Source of the DNA: UBA7803 sp034522075 | GTDB taxonomy: Bacteria > Pseudomonadota > Gammaproteobacteria > Pseudomonadales > Azotimanducaceae | Direction of reading: 5' to 3' | Length of the DNA: 64,000 nucleotides | NCBI GenBank assembly: GCA_034522075.1 | Contig: JAXHLO010000003.1 | Location: 50,941 to 114,940, forward strand | In this document: positions 46,425-55,168 of the stretch, in pieces | Layout of the letters: every line of letters starts with the position of its first letter | How positions within the stretch are numbered: the stretch's first letter is position 1 | The notes under the pieces: generated by a model | The model's database searches: none | Told to the model about the DNA's origin: nothing | The model's input: only the letters and a program-made list of their open reading frames with translations | Position numbers and translations under genes: made by a program

Positions 46425-47522
46425 TCAGCGCAATGCCCGGGAGAGCAACGGCAGACTCCGGTCCATGCGGTAATCGATGCCGGAGTGACTGCCGTCGAAC
46501 TCCTCGTAGGTATGCGGCACACCGGCACCTGTCAGCTCACGGGACAGTATGCGGCTGCCGAAGTGGATGTGGTACTGATCTTTCCAGCCGCAATCGATAT
46601 ACAGCGCCTTCAGACGCTTCAGATTGCCGGCGTAGCGTTTCACCAGTTTGACCGGGTCGTGGCGCTTCCAGGCTCGCCAGCGCGGTGCGATCACCTCGCC
46701 GGTTTCCAGGTTGAAGGGCACCCGGAAACCATTGGGCGCCTGCGGGTCCGGGTCGTAGGTGGCGGCCATGCAGACCATCATGAGGGTCATGATCTCGTCG
46801 CCCGACAGCCGTTCGCGCTGCCAGACGCTGTCGAGGAATTTTTCTATGCGGCCATCGTCGTACCCCGCCTCCAGCCGCTCGTCCCGGGGCGGCACGGTTA
46901 CCGCACCGGCCCGGCGCGGGGGTGAGCGGTAGCGGCCGAGCTCGGTGAGGGCGGCCGGCCAGAACGTCCGGTAGCAGGTCTCGAAGTCGGCGTCGCCGGA
47001 GTGGCAGGCCACGGCGCCCCAGTAGCGGGTGTAGCGCATGCCGTGAATCATGGCGCCGTAGCCGCCGGAAGATTTGCCGAAGCAGCCGCGGTGTTCCCGG
47101 TCGCCGTGGGTGCGGAATTCGCCGTCGACGAAGCCGATGAGCTCCCGGGTCAGGTAGTCCGCGTAGTCGCCGATGGCGCTGGAATTGATGTACTGATTGC
47201 CGCCCAGGGCTGTGAAGCAGTCGGGAAACACCACGATGCACGGCGCCAGGCGGCGTTCGTGAACGAGCCGGTCGAGCCGCTCGGGAACGTTCTCTTCGAA
47301 GTTCTTCCAGTTGGTGTGCGACCAACCCGAGCCCGTGTAGCCCGTCAGGTCGAACAGCACCGGATAGCGGCGCGCCCGGCGTTGCCCGGAGTAGCCCGGC
47401 GGCAGCCAGACGGGGAAACGCCGGGTAGCCGGATCACCCAGAGGATTGTCCGCCAGCAGCGCGGACTCGTGTTCCAGCACCACGAGTTCGCCGCTGGGCC
47501 AGTTGCTGCGCTTCAATGCCAT
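46425..47522 (-). CDS. esterase family (putative esterase/feruloyl-like) hydrolase
   Basis: 365 residues, cytoplasmic by sequence. A beta-sheet start RYPVLFDLTGYTGSGWSHTN, then VVFPDCFTALGGNQYINSSA, nucleophile elbow FGKSSGGYGAMIH (Ser of KSSGG), and a C-terminal catalytic His in EEFDGSHSGIDYR. This is the esterase D/antigen-85-like fold. The gene starts on the TGATG that ends the htpX-like gene, so they are translationally coupled. Confidence 0.85.
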   Translation of the reverse strand: MALKRSNWPSGELVVLEHESALLADNPLGDPATRRFPVWLPPGYSGQRRARRYPVLFDLTGYTGSGWSHTNWKNFEENVPERLDRLVHERRLAPCIVVFPDCFTALGGNQYINSSAIGDYADYLTRELIGFVDGEFRTHGDREHRGCFGKSSGGYGAMIHGMRYTRYWGAVACHSGDADFETCYRTFWPAALTELGRYRSPPRRAGAVTVPPRDERLEAGYDDGRIEKFLDSVWQRERLSGDEIMTLMMVCMAATYDPDPQAPNGFRVPFNLETGEVIAPRWRAWKRHDPVKLVKRYAGNLKRLKALYIDCGWKDQYHIHFGSRILSRELTGAGVPHTYEEFDGSHSGIDYRMDRSLPLLSRALR

Positions 47523-47815
47523 CAGCGCATAGCCTGCAGTGCCGCGATGCGGTCGTCCAGTGGCGGGTGGGTGGCGAACGCGTTGGGTTCGGGGGACGGG
47601 AAAATGGCGACTTCCGGCATGCTGATGCCGGCCTTGTCTGCCAGGCGTTCGACCGTACCGAGCAGCCAGCGCTCGGCATCATTGCCGGGCTTGGCGGTGA
47701 GATCCAGGTCTACGCCGTTGTTCTGCAGAATGCTCTCGAACCCCAGCAGCCGGAAGGTGATGCTGGCGAGAACGATGACGGCCAGGTTGGTGGCCAGAAA
47801 CAGCAGTATGCGCAT
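47522..47815 (-). pseudogene. htpX: HtpX lacking its second helix and whole protease core (two in-frame deletions)
   Basis: 97 residues that match HtpX only in patches: MRILLFLATNLAVIVLASIT with ESILQNNGVDLDL (N-terminal helix), then KPGNDAERWLLGTVERLADK, ISMPEVAIFPSPEPNAFAT, then directly HPPLDDRIAALQAMR, the normal last ~15 residues. A full HtpX is about 290 residues; the second helix, the HEISH zinc motif and the whole metalloprotease domain are gone, yet the frame is kept. A Shine-Dalgarno (AGGAGCAC) precedes ATG 47815. The product cannot be a protease. It is the first gene in an operon with the esterase. Confidence 0.8.
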
Positions 47816-48000
47816 GTGCTCCTCTAAGGCAGTTGTTTGACAGCCGCTGGTTAGACTGTCGCCGCTTCCCGGGGTTCTGACAAGTGGCGGTCATAATTTT
47901 GCACACTGGCGCAGTGCGCTGGACTTTCATGACCCGCATCACACCGCTGCAGGGCGATTTTGCGCTTAGCGCGTTCGTTCGAGACGGGTCAGAACCCATC

Positions 48001-49653
48001 ATGCACGTCGTTGACCGGGCCAACGGATTGGAACTGCACATGGAACAGACATCACGCGCCGAACTGCCGCTACCGCCAGCCACCGATCCCGCCAGAGACG
48101 GTGACGAGGTGCTGCGCGACGAATTGGCCAAATGGCGCGAGCGTGTACCCAAACTCGCTGCCGCCCTGCGTCAGCGAGCCGAGGAGGCCGAGTCATTGCG
48201 GCGGGAGCTCGAGGAGCTGCGCCGCGAGAGAGACGAGCTGCGCCGGACTGGCGATGGGGCCGGCAGTGTCGAAGCACCGGCCGGTGCCGGTATCCGCGCC
48301 CGCGACGAACTCATCGAGGAGCTGCAGGGCAAACTCGACGACCTGGCAGAGCGTCACAAGACCGCCCAGGGTGAGTTGCACACCCGGGGGCTTACCATCG
48401 ACGAGCTGCGTGCCGATGCCGCAGCCTGGAAGACCAAGTGGCAGTCTGTGACCCGTGCTCTGGATGAGCAGGCGAGCACCTGCCAGACCGATCAGCGCGT
48501 ATTACAGGAGGCGCTGGCGGAACGGGATTCTCTGCGCCAGCGCAACGAGCAGCTTTTCGAAACCACTGAAATGGCCAACCGCCAGATCACCTCGCTCACC
48601 GACACCCTGGCCGAGATGCGGTTGAAGCTGAAGGCCCAGCGCGAGCAGGAGGCGGAAGCGGACCAGGTGCGCGACGGTCTGCAGCGTGAAGTGGCTGCGC
48701 TGAGCGGGCGCCTCGACGCTGCCGAATGTGCGGCCCGGGAGTTGACCGAAGAGTTGCACACGGTCTGTGCGGCAGCACTTTCCGGGGCCCAGGCGCTGGC
48801 CGCCGGCGATGCCCGCGTGGTGGAAGCCGACGCCGCCCGCCAGGGCGCTGAGGATCGGGCAGCCCAGGCCGAGCAGCGGCTGCAGGAGCTGGACAGCGCA
48901 TTGACCGAGCAACGCGAAGAGGTCGAACGGCTGTGCGCTGTGGTGGATGCCGCCCAGCGGACCACCACAGAACGCGAAGACGAGCGCCGCGAACTGTCGG
49001 AAAAGCTGCAGGATCTCGAGTCGCGCAACCGGCATCTGGAAGACCAGCTCGGCGAACGCTCGAGCCTGGTGGTAACACTGGAGCAGGATCAGGCGGAGCA
49101 TGCCCGGGAGCTTGCGAAGCTGCGCGAGCAGCGTGACGAACTCGAGGAGTCGTTGTTGCGCGCCGAGCGCAACGTGAAGGAAAACGGCGACTACGTAGCA
49201 CAGCTCGATGCCAAGCTCGAGCGTCAGAAGGAACTCATCGACAACCTGGAAGCCGAGTTGGCGGAGACGAAGCAGGAACTCGCCGAGGCCCTCAAGGCGC
49301 AGCCGCCGATTGCCGCGCCTGCCGATGCCGACGGCAAATTGCTGCTGGTGCTCAATCAGCAGCTTACCGATGCGCGCCGGCACAATGCCGAGCTGCTCTC
49401 GCGGATCCGCGACCTCGAGTCAGCTGCCATGCCAGCGCCCGGCGACAGGCACGGTGACGACCTGACGCAAATACACGGTGTGGGTCACAAGCTCGCCGAA
49501 CAATTGAACGAGCTGGGCATTCATCGATATCAGCAGATCGCCGAGCTCGAGGAAGCGCAGCTCGCTGAAGAGTCCCATGTGCTGCACCCGCACCGCGGGC
49601 GCATCCTGCGCGACGGCTGGATCGATCAGGCAGTCAAGCTTATCAGCCACTGA
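48001..49653 (+). CDS. long coiled-coil protein with C-terminal HhH domain
   Basis: About 550 residues (start uncertain; in-frame ATGs at 47929, 48001 and 48040). Nearly the whole length, from about 30 to 450, is heptad-rich and acidic (LRRELEELRRERDELRRT, DSLRQRNEQLFETTEMAN, KLREQRDELEESLLRAERN), without a signal peptide or membrane helix. The C-terminal ~70 residues read GDDLTQIHGVGHKLAEQLNE, LGIHRYQQIAEL, then HRGRILRDGWIDQAVKLISH, a helix-hairpin-helix domain like those in extended NuoE proteins. It could be a cytoskeletal or DNA-linking scaffold; no family is certain. Divergent from the htpX-like gene. Confidence 0.75.
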   Translation: MHVVDRANGLELHMEQTSRAELPLPPATDPARDGDEVLRDELAKWRERVPKLAAALRQRAEEAESLRRELEELRRERDELRRTGDGAGSVEAPAGAGIRARDELIEELQGKLDDLAERHKTAQGELHTRGLTIDELRADAAAWKTKWQSVTRALDEQASTCQTDQRVLQEALAERDSLRQRNEQLFETTEMANRQITSLTDTLAEMRLKLKAQREQEAEADQVRDGLQREVAALSGRLDAAECAARELTEELHTVCAAALSGAQALAAGDARVVEADAARQGAEDRAAQAEQRLQELDSALTEQREEVERLCAVVDAAQRTTTEREDERRELSEKLQDLESRNRHLEDQLGERSSLVVTLEQDQAEHARELAKLREQRDELEESLLRAERNVKENGDYVAQLDAKLERQKELIDNLEAELAETKQELAEALKAQPPIAAPADADGKLLLVLNQQLTDARRHNAELLSRIRDLESAAMPAPGDRHGDDLTQIHGVGHKLAEQLNELGIHRYQQIAELEEAQLAEESHVLHPHRGRILRDGWIDQAVKLISH

Positions 49654-50102
49654 CCGCACCGCCAGGGCAGTCCGGTCACGCCGTGCCGGTGCCTGTTCAT
49701 TTCCAACGCCTGTGCCGCTCTGCAGTCCGGGATGAGCGGGTTCGCCGGGTTGTTACAGAGCTTGCCATTGCCAGTCGCCGACATGGACGGCGGGTAAGAT
49801 GAATGAACACCATTGCCCCACAGCAGGAGGGTGCCTCGGCCGGGAGAGCCCTCAGGCGGACTCGAGCGAGCGTCGTGCTCACGGCGAGCGGCGCCGCAAT
49901 GCCGAAGGCCTGTTCGAAAAGCGTGCCCGGCGCGAGGGTATAGGCGGCGACCGGCGGCGTCAGCCGCGGGCGGCCGCGTTTGCCCGGCGCCGGCTGCGTG
50001 GCCTGTGGCGTCTCGTCAGGCCGTATCGAACGCCCGGAATTTCATTCAGGAACCGCGAACTGGATTGGCTGCAACTGAATCGAGGAGATCTCCAGGCGCG
50101 CG
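49654..50102 (+). other. region between the coiled-coil gene and cytochrome c4
   Basis: 450 bases without an obvious conserved gene. An arginine-rich open frame starts at ATG 49799 and runs into the cytochrome gene (see next entry). GAGGAG lies at 50082-50087 as the probable ribosome-binding site of the cytochrome gene. Confidence 0.4.
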
Positions 50103-50197
50103 GTGGTCGACAGGCGAGTGTTGCTGATGGCTGTGGCGGGTGTCTGGGCCGGGTTGACCGGTGCCGCAGCGAACGCGGCAGATGCCGCAGCCGGTGA
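49799..50197 (+). CDS. possible small Arg-rich protein
   Basis: 132 codons, with about 30 Arg between residues 25 and 85 (ERRAHGERRRNAEGLFEKRA, ARRRLRGLWRLVRPYRTPG) and G/C-ending codons in that part. It overlaps the cytochrome gene start by 95 bases. Low confidence: it may be coding only up to about 50030, or not at all. No known domain. Confidence 0.25.
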   Translation: MNEHHCPTAGGCLGRESPQADSSERRAHGERRRNAEGLFEKRARREGIGGDRRRQPRAAAFARRRLRGLWRLVRPYRTPGISFRNRELDWLQLNRGDLQARGGRQASVADGCGGCLGRVDRCRSERGRCRSR

Positions 50198-50735
50198 AAA
50201 GGCCTATGCGGTGTGTGCCGCCTGCCACGGCCAGAAAGGTGAAGGCAATGCAGCGCTCAATGCCCCGCGTCTTGCCGGCCAGGAAGCCTGGTATCTGCGC
50301 CGCCAGATGGAAGCTTTTCAGAAGGGCATGCGGGGTACCGCCAGCGGCGATATCTACGGCGCGCAGATGCGTCCCATGGCCATGACGGTCACGGCACCCG
50401 AGGCGCTGGAGAACCTCATCGCCTACATCGGTACGTTGCCGGATGTACCGGCCGCGCCCACCATCGAAGGCGACGTGGCCGCCGGCAAGACGGCGTACGC
50501 GGTCTGCACGGCCTGTCACGGTGCCGACGCCCAGGGGCTCGAGCAGATGGGCGCGCCCGGTCTGGCCGGACAGAACGACTGGTATCTGGTGCGCCAGATG
50601 CTCAATTATCAGCAGGGTCTGCGCGGTTATGATCCCAAGGACATCTACGGTAATCAGATGAAGCCCATGGCGTCGACGCTGCCCAGCGAGCAAGCCATCA
50701 AAGACGTCGTGGCCTATATCAATACCCTGCGTTGA
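50103..50735 (+). CDS. periplasmic diheme cytochrome c4
   Basis: 210 residues; signal peptide (VLLMAVAGVWAGLTGAAANA). Two cytochrome c domains, CAACHG (about 40) and CTACHG (about 140), each with the c4-type APRLAGQEAWYLRRQMEAFQ and APGLAGQNDWYLVRQMLNYQ segments and Met ligands MRPMAMTVT and MKPMASTLP. It carries electrons to terminal oxidases. Start is GTG 50103, which follows GAGGAG. The stop overlaps the alr TTG start (TTGA). Confidence 0.9.
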   Translation: MVDRRVLLMAVAGVWAGLTGAAANAADAAAGEKAYAVCAACHGQKGEGNAALNAPRLAGQEAWYLRRQMEAFQKGMRGTASGDIYGAQMRPMAMTVTAPEALENLIAYIGTLPDVPAAPTIEGDVAAGKTAYAVCTACHGADAQGLEQMGAPGLAGQNDWYLVRQMLNYQQGLRGYDPKDIYGNQMKPMASTLPSEQAIKDVVAYINTLR

Positions 50736-51775
50736 CGGCCCGGCTGCGCATCGATCTCGGCGCCCTTGGCGCCAATTACGCGATCTTTCAGCGGGCGGCG
50801 GCTCCGGGCACTGCCGCCGCCGTGGTGAAGGCGGACGCCTACGGTCTGGGTGCCCCCGCGGTGGTCCGCACCCTGTGGCAGCAGGGCTGCCGGGAGTTCT
50901 TCGTGGCCACGGCGGCCGAAGGGCTGCAGGTGCGCGCCGAGCTGCCGGATGCGGCCATCTACGTCTTCGAGGGCGCGCTCCAGGCCACGGTGGACGAGCT
51001 GTGCGCCGCGGCCCTGATTCCGGTGCTCAATCATGCGCAGCAACTCGACCTCTGGCGGCGCTCGGCGGATGGCCAGCCGGCGGCCGTGCACGTGGATACC
51101 GGCATGCACCGCCTGGGCTTCGCGGCGGACCTCAGTGCCGCCGACCTGCGCGGTGTGCGCGTCTGTCTGCTGGTCAGCCATCTGGCCTGCGCCGACGAAC
51201 CCGGACATCCCATGAACACCCGTCAGCTCGAGCGCCTGGCAAAAGTGCGGGAACTGCTGCCCGGCGTACCGGTCAGCCTCGGTAACTCCGCGGCCACGCT
51301 CGGCGGTCCGGCATTGACCGGAGACCTGGCCCGTCCGGGGATCGGGTTGTTCGGCGGCAACCCGTTCGTTCGTGAAGCTACTCCGGTACGGCCGGTGGCC
51401 GCACTGGAAGGCCGCATCCTGCAGATTCGCCGGGTGGCCGCCGGCGACAGTGTCGGTTACGGCGCTACGTTCACCGCCAGCGCGCCCATGGAGGTGGCCA
51501 TCGTCGGCATCGGCTACGGCGACGGCGTGCCGCGGCTGCTGTCCAACTGCGGTGAGGTCGCCTTGCGCGGCGAGCGCTGCGCCATCGTCGGGCGGGTGTC
51601 CATGGACCTCACGACCATCGATGTGACCGGGCGCAACGCCCGCCTCGATGATTGGGTGGAGATTTTCGGCGCCACCGTGCTGGTGGATGAAGTGGCCCGC
51701 TGGGCGCAGACCATTCCCTACGAGGTGCTCACCGGTCTCGGACGGCGTCCGCGGCGGGAATATCTAACCGCCTGA
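50732..51775 (+). CDS. alr: alanine racemase
   Basis: 347 residues. The PLP-binding Lys is in AVVKADAYGLGA (about 32-43), the catalytic Tyr in GYGATFTASAPM, and RVSMDLTTIDV is also typical. It interconverts L- and D-alanine. The start is TTG overlapping the cytochrome c4 stop. It may be the catabolic form, because ald, its Lrp regulator, and an alanine/omega-aminotransferase follow within 5 kb. Its 3' end overlaps a convergent TPR gene by 47 bases. Confidence 0.92.
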   Translation: MTARLRIDLGALGANYAIFQRAAAPGTAAAVVKADAYGLGAPAVVRTLWQQGCREFFVATAAEGLQVRAELPDAAIYVFEGALQATVDELCAAALIPVLNHAQQLDLWRRSADGQPAAVHVDTGMHRLGFAADLSAADLRGVRVCLLVSHLACADEPGHPMNTRQLERLAKVRELLPGVPVSLGNSAATLGGPALTGDLARPGIGLFGGNPFVREATPVRPVAALEGRILQIRRVAAGDSVGYGATFTASAPMEVAIVGIGYGDGVPRLLSNCGEVALRGERCAIVGRVSMDLTTIDVTGRNARLDDWVEIFGATVLVDEVARWAQTIPYEVLTGLGRRPRREYLTA

Positions 51776-52298
51776 GGGCGGCCTGCACATCTTCTGCCGC
51801 CTGGGCGCTGTCACCCAGGGCGCGCAGGCTGAAGGCCCGGTTGTAGTAAACGCCTGCGTCCTCGGGCGCCAGTTCGACGGCGCGGTCGTGGGCTGCCAGG
51901 GCATCCGCCGTACGGCCCAGGCGCAACAGCAGGTTGCCCCGGCGGCTGTGCAGCCCGGCGTCGTCCGGTGCCAGGTTCACGGCTTCATCCAGGTCGGCCA
52001 GGGCCGGTTCCAGGCGGCCGTCGGCAGCGAGCACCAGGGCCCGGTTGGCGAGCGCCGCGAGCAGGCGTTGCCGGTCGCCGGCGTCCCGGGCGATCTGCAC
52101 GGCCAGGTCGCAGCTGTAGGCTTCCCGCGCGCGGCTGCGCGCCGCTTCATAGCACAGGTTGTGGGGGCGCAGCTCCCGGGCTTCCAACGACGGCGGTTCC
52201 TGCACGGCTTCTTCGGCCGCCCAGGCGGGCGCCCACAGGCCGGCGGCCGCACAGATGCCGATGCGCAGAATGACGATTATGCAACAGGATCTGCTCAT
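51729..52298 (-). CDS. exported TPR protein
   Basis: 189 residues: signal peptide (CIIVILRIGICAAAGLWAPA, cut at AWA) then two Cys (NLCYEA and YSCDLA), and three or four TPR repeats (LANRALVLAADGRLEPALAD, HSRRGNLLLRLGRTADALAA, YYNRAFSLRALGDSAQAAED). A periplasmic protein-protein scaffold. ATG 52298 gives the best signal peptide. Confidence 0.8.
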   Translation of the reverse strand: MSRSCCIIVILRIGICAAAGLWAPAWAAEEAVQEPPSLEARELRPHNLCYEAARSRAREAYSCDLAVQIARDAGDRQRLLAALANRALVLAADGRLEPALADLDEAVNLAPDDAGLHSRRGNLLLRLGRTADALAAHDRAVELAPEDAGVYYNRAFSLRALGDSAQAAEDVQAALRRLDIPAADAVRDR

Positions 52299-52333
52299 GG
52301 CGGCTGGACCGCGCCGGAGACTTCGACGCATTC

Positions 52334-52530
52334 GAGCCCCTCACAGCCGTCAGGACAAGGCGCCGTTCGCCGGCCATGGTGGGCCCATTGCCAAGAGCGG
52401 CAACGCCGTCATGGCGGCTGTGAGGGGCTCCCTGCGGGCACGAGCCCAGGCGGCCATCTGCGGCGTTACGCTGCCACCCGTACAGAGAACGGCGGCGCGA
52501 TCGTGCCTTGCAGCTAACCGCCTGGGCTCG
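52334..52530. repeat. two consecutive long inverted repeats in an intergenic gap
   Basis: GAGCCCCTCACAGCC (52334-52348) pairs with GGCTGTGAGGGGCTC (52416-52430), a 15-bp perfect repeat around a 67-base interior; then CGAGCCCAGGCGG (52441-52453) pairs with CCGCCTGGGCTCG (52518-52530), 13 bp around 64 bases. The first interior has a small TTGCC/GGCAA hairpin. The gap (52299-52635) has no gene and could hold a structured RNA or a MITE remnant. Confidence 0.7.
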
Positions 52531-52635
52531 CGCGATAAGTGTCAAAATCTCCGGCGGGGTACACCGGTGTAACGCGTCGGGCCAGCGGGAGATGGGTTAT
52601 AGTCTCCGGCCTTCAGCAGGTAACGGGAGGGAGAC

Positions 52636-53442
52636 ATGGGAATCAATGCCGAAGGCGTATTGAAAGGACAGGTTGCCGTGGTGACGGGTGCCAGCCGCGG
52701 TATCGGCGAAGCCATCGCGCTGCGCTATGCCATGGAAGGCGCGAAGGTGGTGGTGTCGGCGCGCACGGTCGAGGAGTCGGACCACTACCTGCCGGGCACT
52801 ATCACCGCCACGGCAGAGCGCATCAAGGCTGCCGGCGGCGAGGCGCTGGCGGTTCAGGCCGATCTCGCCAGCCGCGACGACCGGCACCGGCTGATTGACA
52901 CCGCCCGGGAAGCATTCGGTAGCGTGGACATACTTGTCAACAATGCCGCGGTGACCTATTTCATTCCGGTGGCGGACTTTCCGGAAAAGCGCTTCCGGCT
53001 GATGATGGACGTGCAGGTCTGGGCTCCGTTCGAGCTGGCGCAACTGGTTCTGCCGGAAATGTGCGAGCGCGGCAGTGGCTGGATTCTCAACATATCATCC
53101 CACGCAGCTATTCATCCGCAGCGCGGTACCCCGGGCCGTGGCGGCACCGTGTACGGTATGTGCAAAGCGGCCCTGGAGCGCTTCACCACCGGGCTCGCCC
53201 AGGAGGTGTACGAATCCAACGTCGGCGTGAATGTCATCTCGCCGGGGCTGGTGGCCACCCCGGGCGTCATGCATCACAAGCTCATCAACGAGGACAACAA
53301 GGATCGGGTGACCCCTGTCGAGCACATGGCCGAAGCCTGTCTGCGCCTGGTTCACGGTGATCCGCGGCAGATCACCGGACGCATCGACTATGCCGACCAG
53401 GTCATCGACGAGTTCGAGCTGGCGCCGGCCGATCTCATCTGA
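52636..53442 (+). CDS. SDR-family oxidoreductase
   Basis: 268 residues. VAVVTGASRGIGEAIALRYA (TGxxxGIG), DILVNNAAVTYFIP (NNA), NISSHAAIHP and YGMCKAALERF (Tyr-x3-Lys) make a full SDR. It starts with GGGAGAC before ATG 52636. The substrate is unknown. Its 3' end overlaps a convergent Lrp gene by 8 bases. Confidence 0.9.
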   Translation: MGINAEGVLKGQVAVVTGASRGIGEAIALRYAMEGAKVVVSARTVEESDHYLPGTITATAERIKAAGGEALAVQADLASRDDRHRLIDTAREAFGSVDILVNNAAVTYFIPVADFPEKRFRLMMDVQVWAPFELAQLVLPEMCERGSGWILNISSHAAIHPQRGTPGRGGTVYGMCKAALERFTTGLAQEVYESNVGVNVISPGLVATPGVMHHKLINEDNKDRVTPVEHMAEACLRLVHGDPRQITGRIDYADQVIDEFELAPADLI

Positions 53443-53938
53443 TGTGACGGATGGGGATCTCGGTCTTCTTGATCACGGTGCGCAGCGAGAAATTCGAATT
53501 CACCCGGGCGACTCCCGGCAGGCGCGTCAGGTGCTGGCTGTGCACGCGCTCGTAGTCCCGGGCGTCCTCGACGATGACCCGCACCACGTAGTCGGCGGCG
53601 CCTGACATCAGGTAGCACTCCATGACCTCGGGAATCTGCCGGATGGCCGCCTCGAAGTCGGCCAGGGCGTCCTGCTGCTGACTCACCAGGGTGATCTGCA
53701 CGAATACGTTGTCCGGATAGCCGGCCATGGACTGATCCACCAGGCCCACGTAGCCGCGCAGCATGCCCCGCTCCTCGAGACGCCGGACCCGCCGCAGGCA
53801 GGCGGATTCGGAGAGATTCACCAGCGCTGCCAGCGCCTGATTGGACAACTTGGCGTCCAGTTGCAGCTCGTGGAGGATTGCGCGGTCGACCCGGTCCAAG
53901 TCAACATAATCTTGCGTCATATATGTCTGTAACCGCAT
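53435..53938 (-). CDS. Lrp/AsnC-family regulator, AldR-like
   Basis: 167 residues: an N-terminal helix-turn-helix (DRAILHELQLDAKLSNQALA, LSESACLRRVRRLEERG) and a C-terminal RAM domain (QIPEVMECYLMSGAADYVVR, VIVEDARDYERVHSQHLTRL). It is divergent from ald, the usual arrangement for alanine-responsive regulators such as AldR. A 113-base gap between them should hold its operator. Confidence 0.9.
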   Translation of the reverse strand: MRLQTYMTQDYVDLDRVDRAILHELQLDAKLSNQALAALVNLSESACLRRVRRLEERGMLRGYVGLVDQSMAGYPDNVFVQITLVSQQQDALADFEAAIRQIPEVMECYLMSGAADYVVRVIVEDARDYERVHSQHLTRLPGVARVNSNFSLRTVIKKTEIPIRHIR

Positions 53939-53988
53939 TCAGTTGCGCCATTGAACATTCGGCGCCTGAATAATGCAAATCTCCAGCG

Positions 53989-54003
53989 CAGCAATTTCGC
54001 TAG
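53989..54003. promoter_or_regulatory. possible Lrp-type operator in the lrp/ald gap
   Basis: CAGCAATTTCGCTAG has dyad halves AGC/GCT around an AT-rich centre, in the style of Lrp-family boxes, 49 bases before the ald start. This is only a visual match. Confidence 0.3.
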
Positions 54004-54051
54004 GATACATGGACTAGTGGTTTATCGAATACATCCTGTCGAGGTAGTGAG

Positions 54052-55158
54052 ATGCGTATCGGCGTTCCCCGCGAGGTCAAGATTCACGAGTACCGGGTGG
54101 GCTTGACCCCGGCGTCAGTGGCAGAACTGGTCCGCGACGGCCACGAGGTCGTGGTGGAGCGCGATGCCGGCGCCGGTATCGGTTTCTACGATGCCGATTA
54201 CGAGGGCGTGGGGGCCGTGATCGGCAGCGTTGACGAGGCGTTCTCAGCCGATCTGGTGGTGAAGGTCAAGGAGCCGCAGCAGGACGAGTGCGAGCGTCTG
54301 CATGAGGGCCAGGTGCTGTTCACCTATCTGCATCTGGCGGCCGACAAGGCCCAGGCCGAAGCGCTGATGAAATCCGGGGCGACCGCCATCGCCTACGAGA
54401 CGGTCACCGACCGGCATGGCGGGCTGCCGTTGCTCACCCCCATGAGCGAGGTAGCCGGTCGCATGTCCATCCAGGTGGGCGCTTCCGCCCTGCAGATTGC
54501 CAGCGGCGGCCGCGGCGTGCTGCTCGGCGGTGTGCCCGGCGTGGCTCCCGCCAACGTGGTCATCATCGGCGGCGGCGTCGCCGGCACCAATGCCGCCGAG
54601 ATGGCAGTGGGGCTGCAGGCCGACGTGACTATTCTGGACAAATCCGTGGCCCGCTTGCGCTGGCTGTCCGAGCACTTCCGCAGCCGCGCGAAGACGCTGA
54701 TGGCCACCGGCGAGGCATTGCGCCAGCAGGTGCTCGGCGCCGACCTGGTCATCGGCGCGGTGCTCATTCCCGGTGCCGCAGCACCCAAGCTGGTGACCCG
54801 CGAGATGGTCCGTAACATGGTCAACGGGGCCGCCATGGTGGACATCTCCATCGACCAGGGCGGCTGTTTCGAGACCAGCCGTCCCACCACCCACGACGAC
54901 CCCACTTATGTGGAAGACGGGGTGGTGCATTACTGCGTGACCAACATGCCGGGTGCCGTGGCGCGCAGTTCTGCGCTGGCACTGAACAACGTGACGTTGC
55001 CCTATGTTCTGCAGCTCGCCAACAAAGGCTGGCAGAAGGCTCTGCAGGACGACGAGCATTTCGCCGGCGGTCTGAATGTCCATGAAGGCAAGATTCGTCA
55101 TGCCATGGTGGCCGAAGCACTGGGCTTCGAGCTGGTGCCTCTGCGGCTGGCGGCGTGA
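54052..55158 (+). CDS. ald: alanine dehydrogenase
   Basis: 368 residues matching Ald closely: MRIGVPREVKIHEYRVGLTP, VVKVKEPQQDECERLHEGQV, VLFTYLHLAADK (catalytic His), NAD-binding NVVIIGGGVAGTNAAEMAVG and VTNMPGAVARSSALALNN. It oxidatively deaminates L-alanine to pyruvate and ammonia with NAD. GAGGTAGTGAG before ATG. Likely induced by alanine through the divergent Lrp protein. Downstream lies an inverted repeat (55169-55236) that may terminate it. Confidence 0.95.
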   Translation: MRIGVPREVKIHEYRVGLTPASVAELVRDGHEVVVERDAGAGIGFYDADYEGVGAVIGSVDEAFSADLVVKVKEPQQDECERLHEGQVLFTYLHLAADKAQAEALMKSGATAIAYETVTDRHGGLPLLTPMSEVAGRMSIQVGASALQIASGGRGVLLGGVPGVAPANVVIIGGGVAGTNAAEMAVGLQADVTILDKSVARLRWLSEHFRSRAKTLMATGEALRQQVLGADLVIGAVLIPGAAAPKLVTREMVRNMVNGAAMVDISIDQGGCFETSRPTTHDDPTYVEDGVVHYCVTNMPGAVARSSALALNNVTLPYVLQLANKGWQKALQDDEHFAGGLNVHEGKIRHAMVAEALGFELVPLRLAA

Positions 55159-55168
55159 TCGGTTTCCT

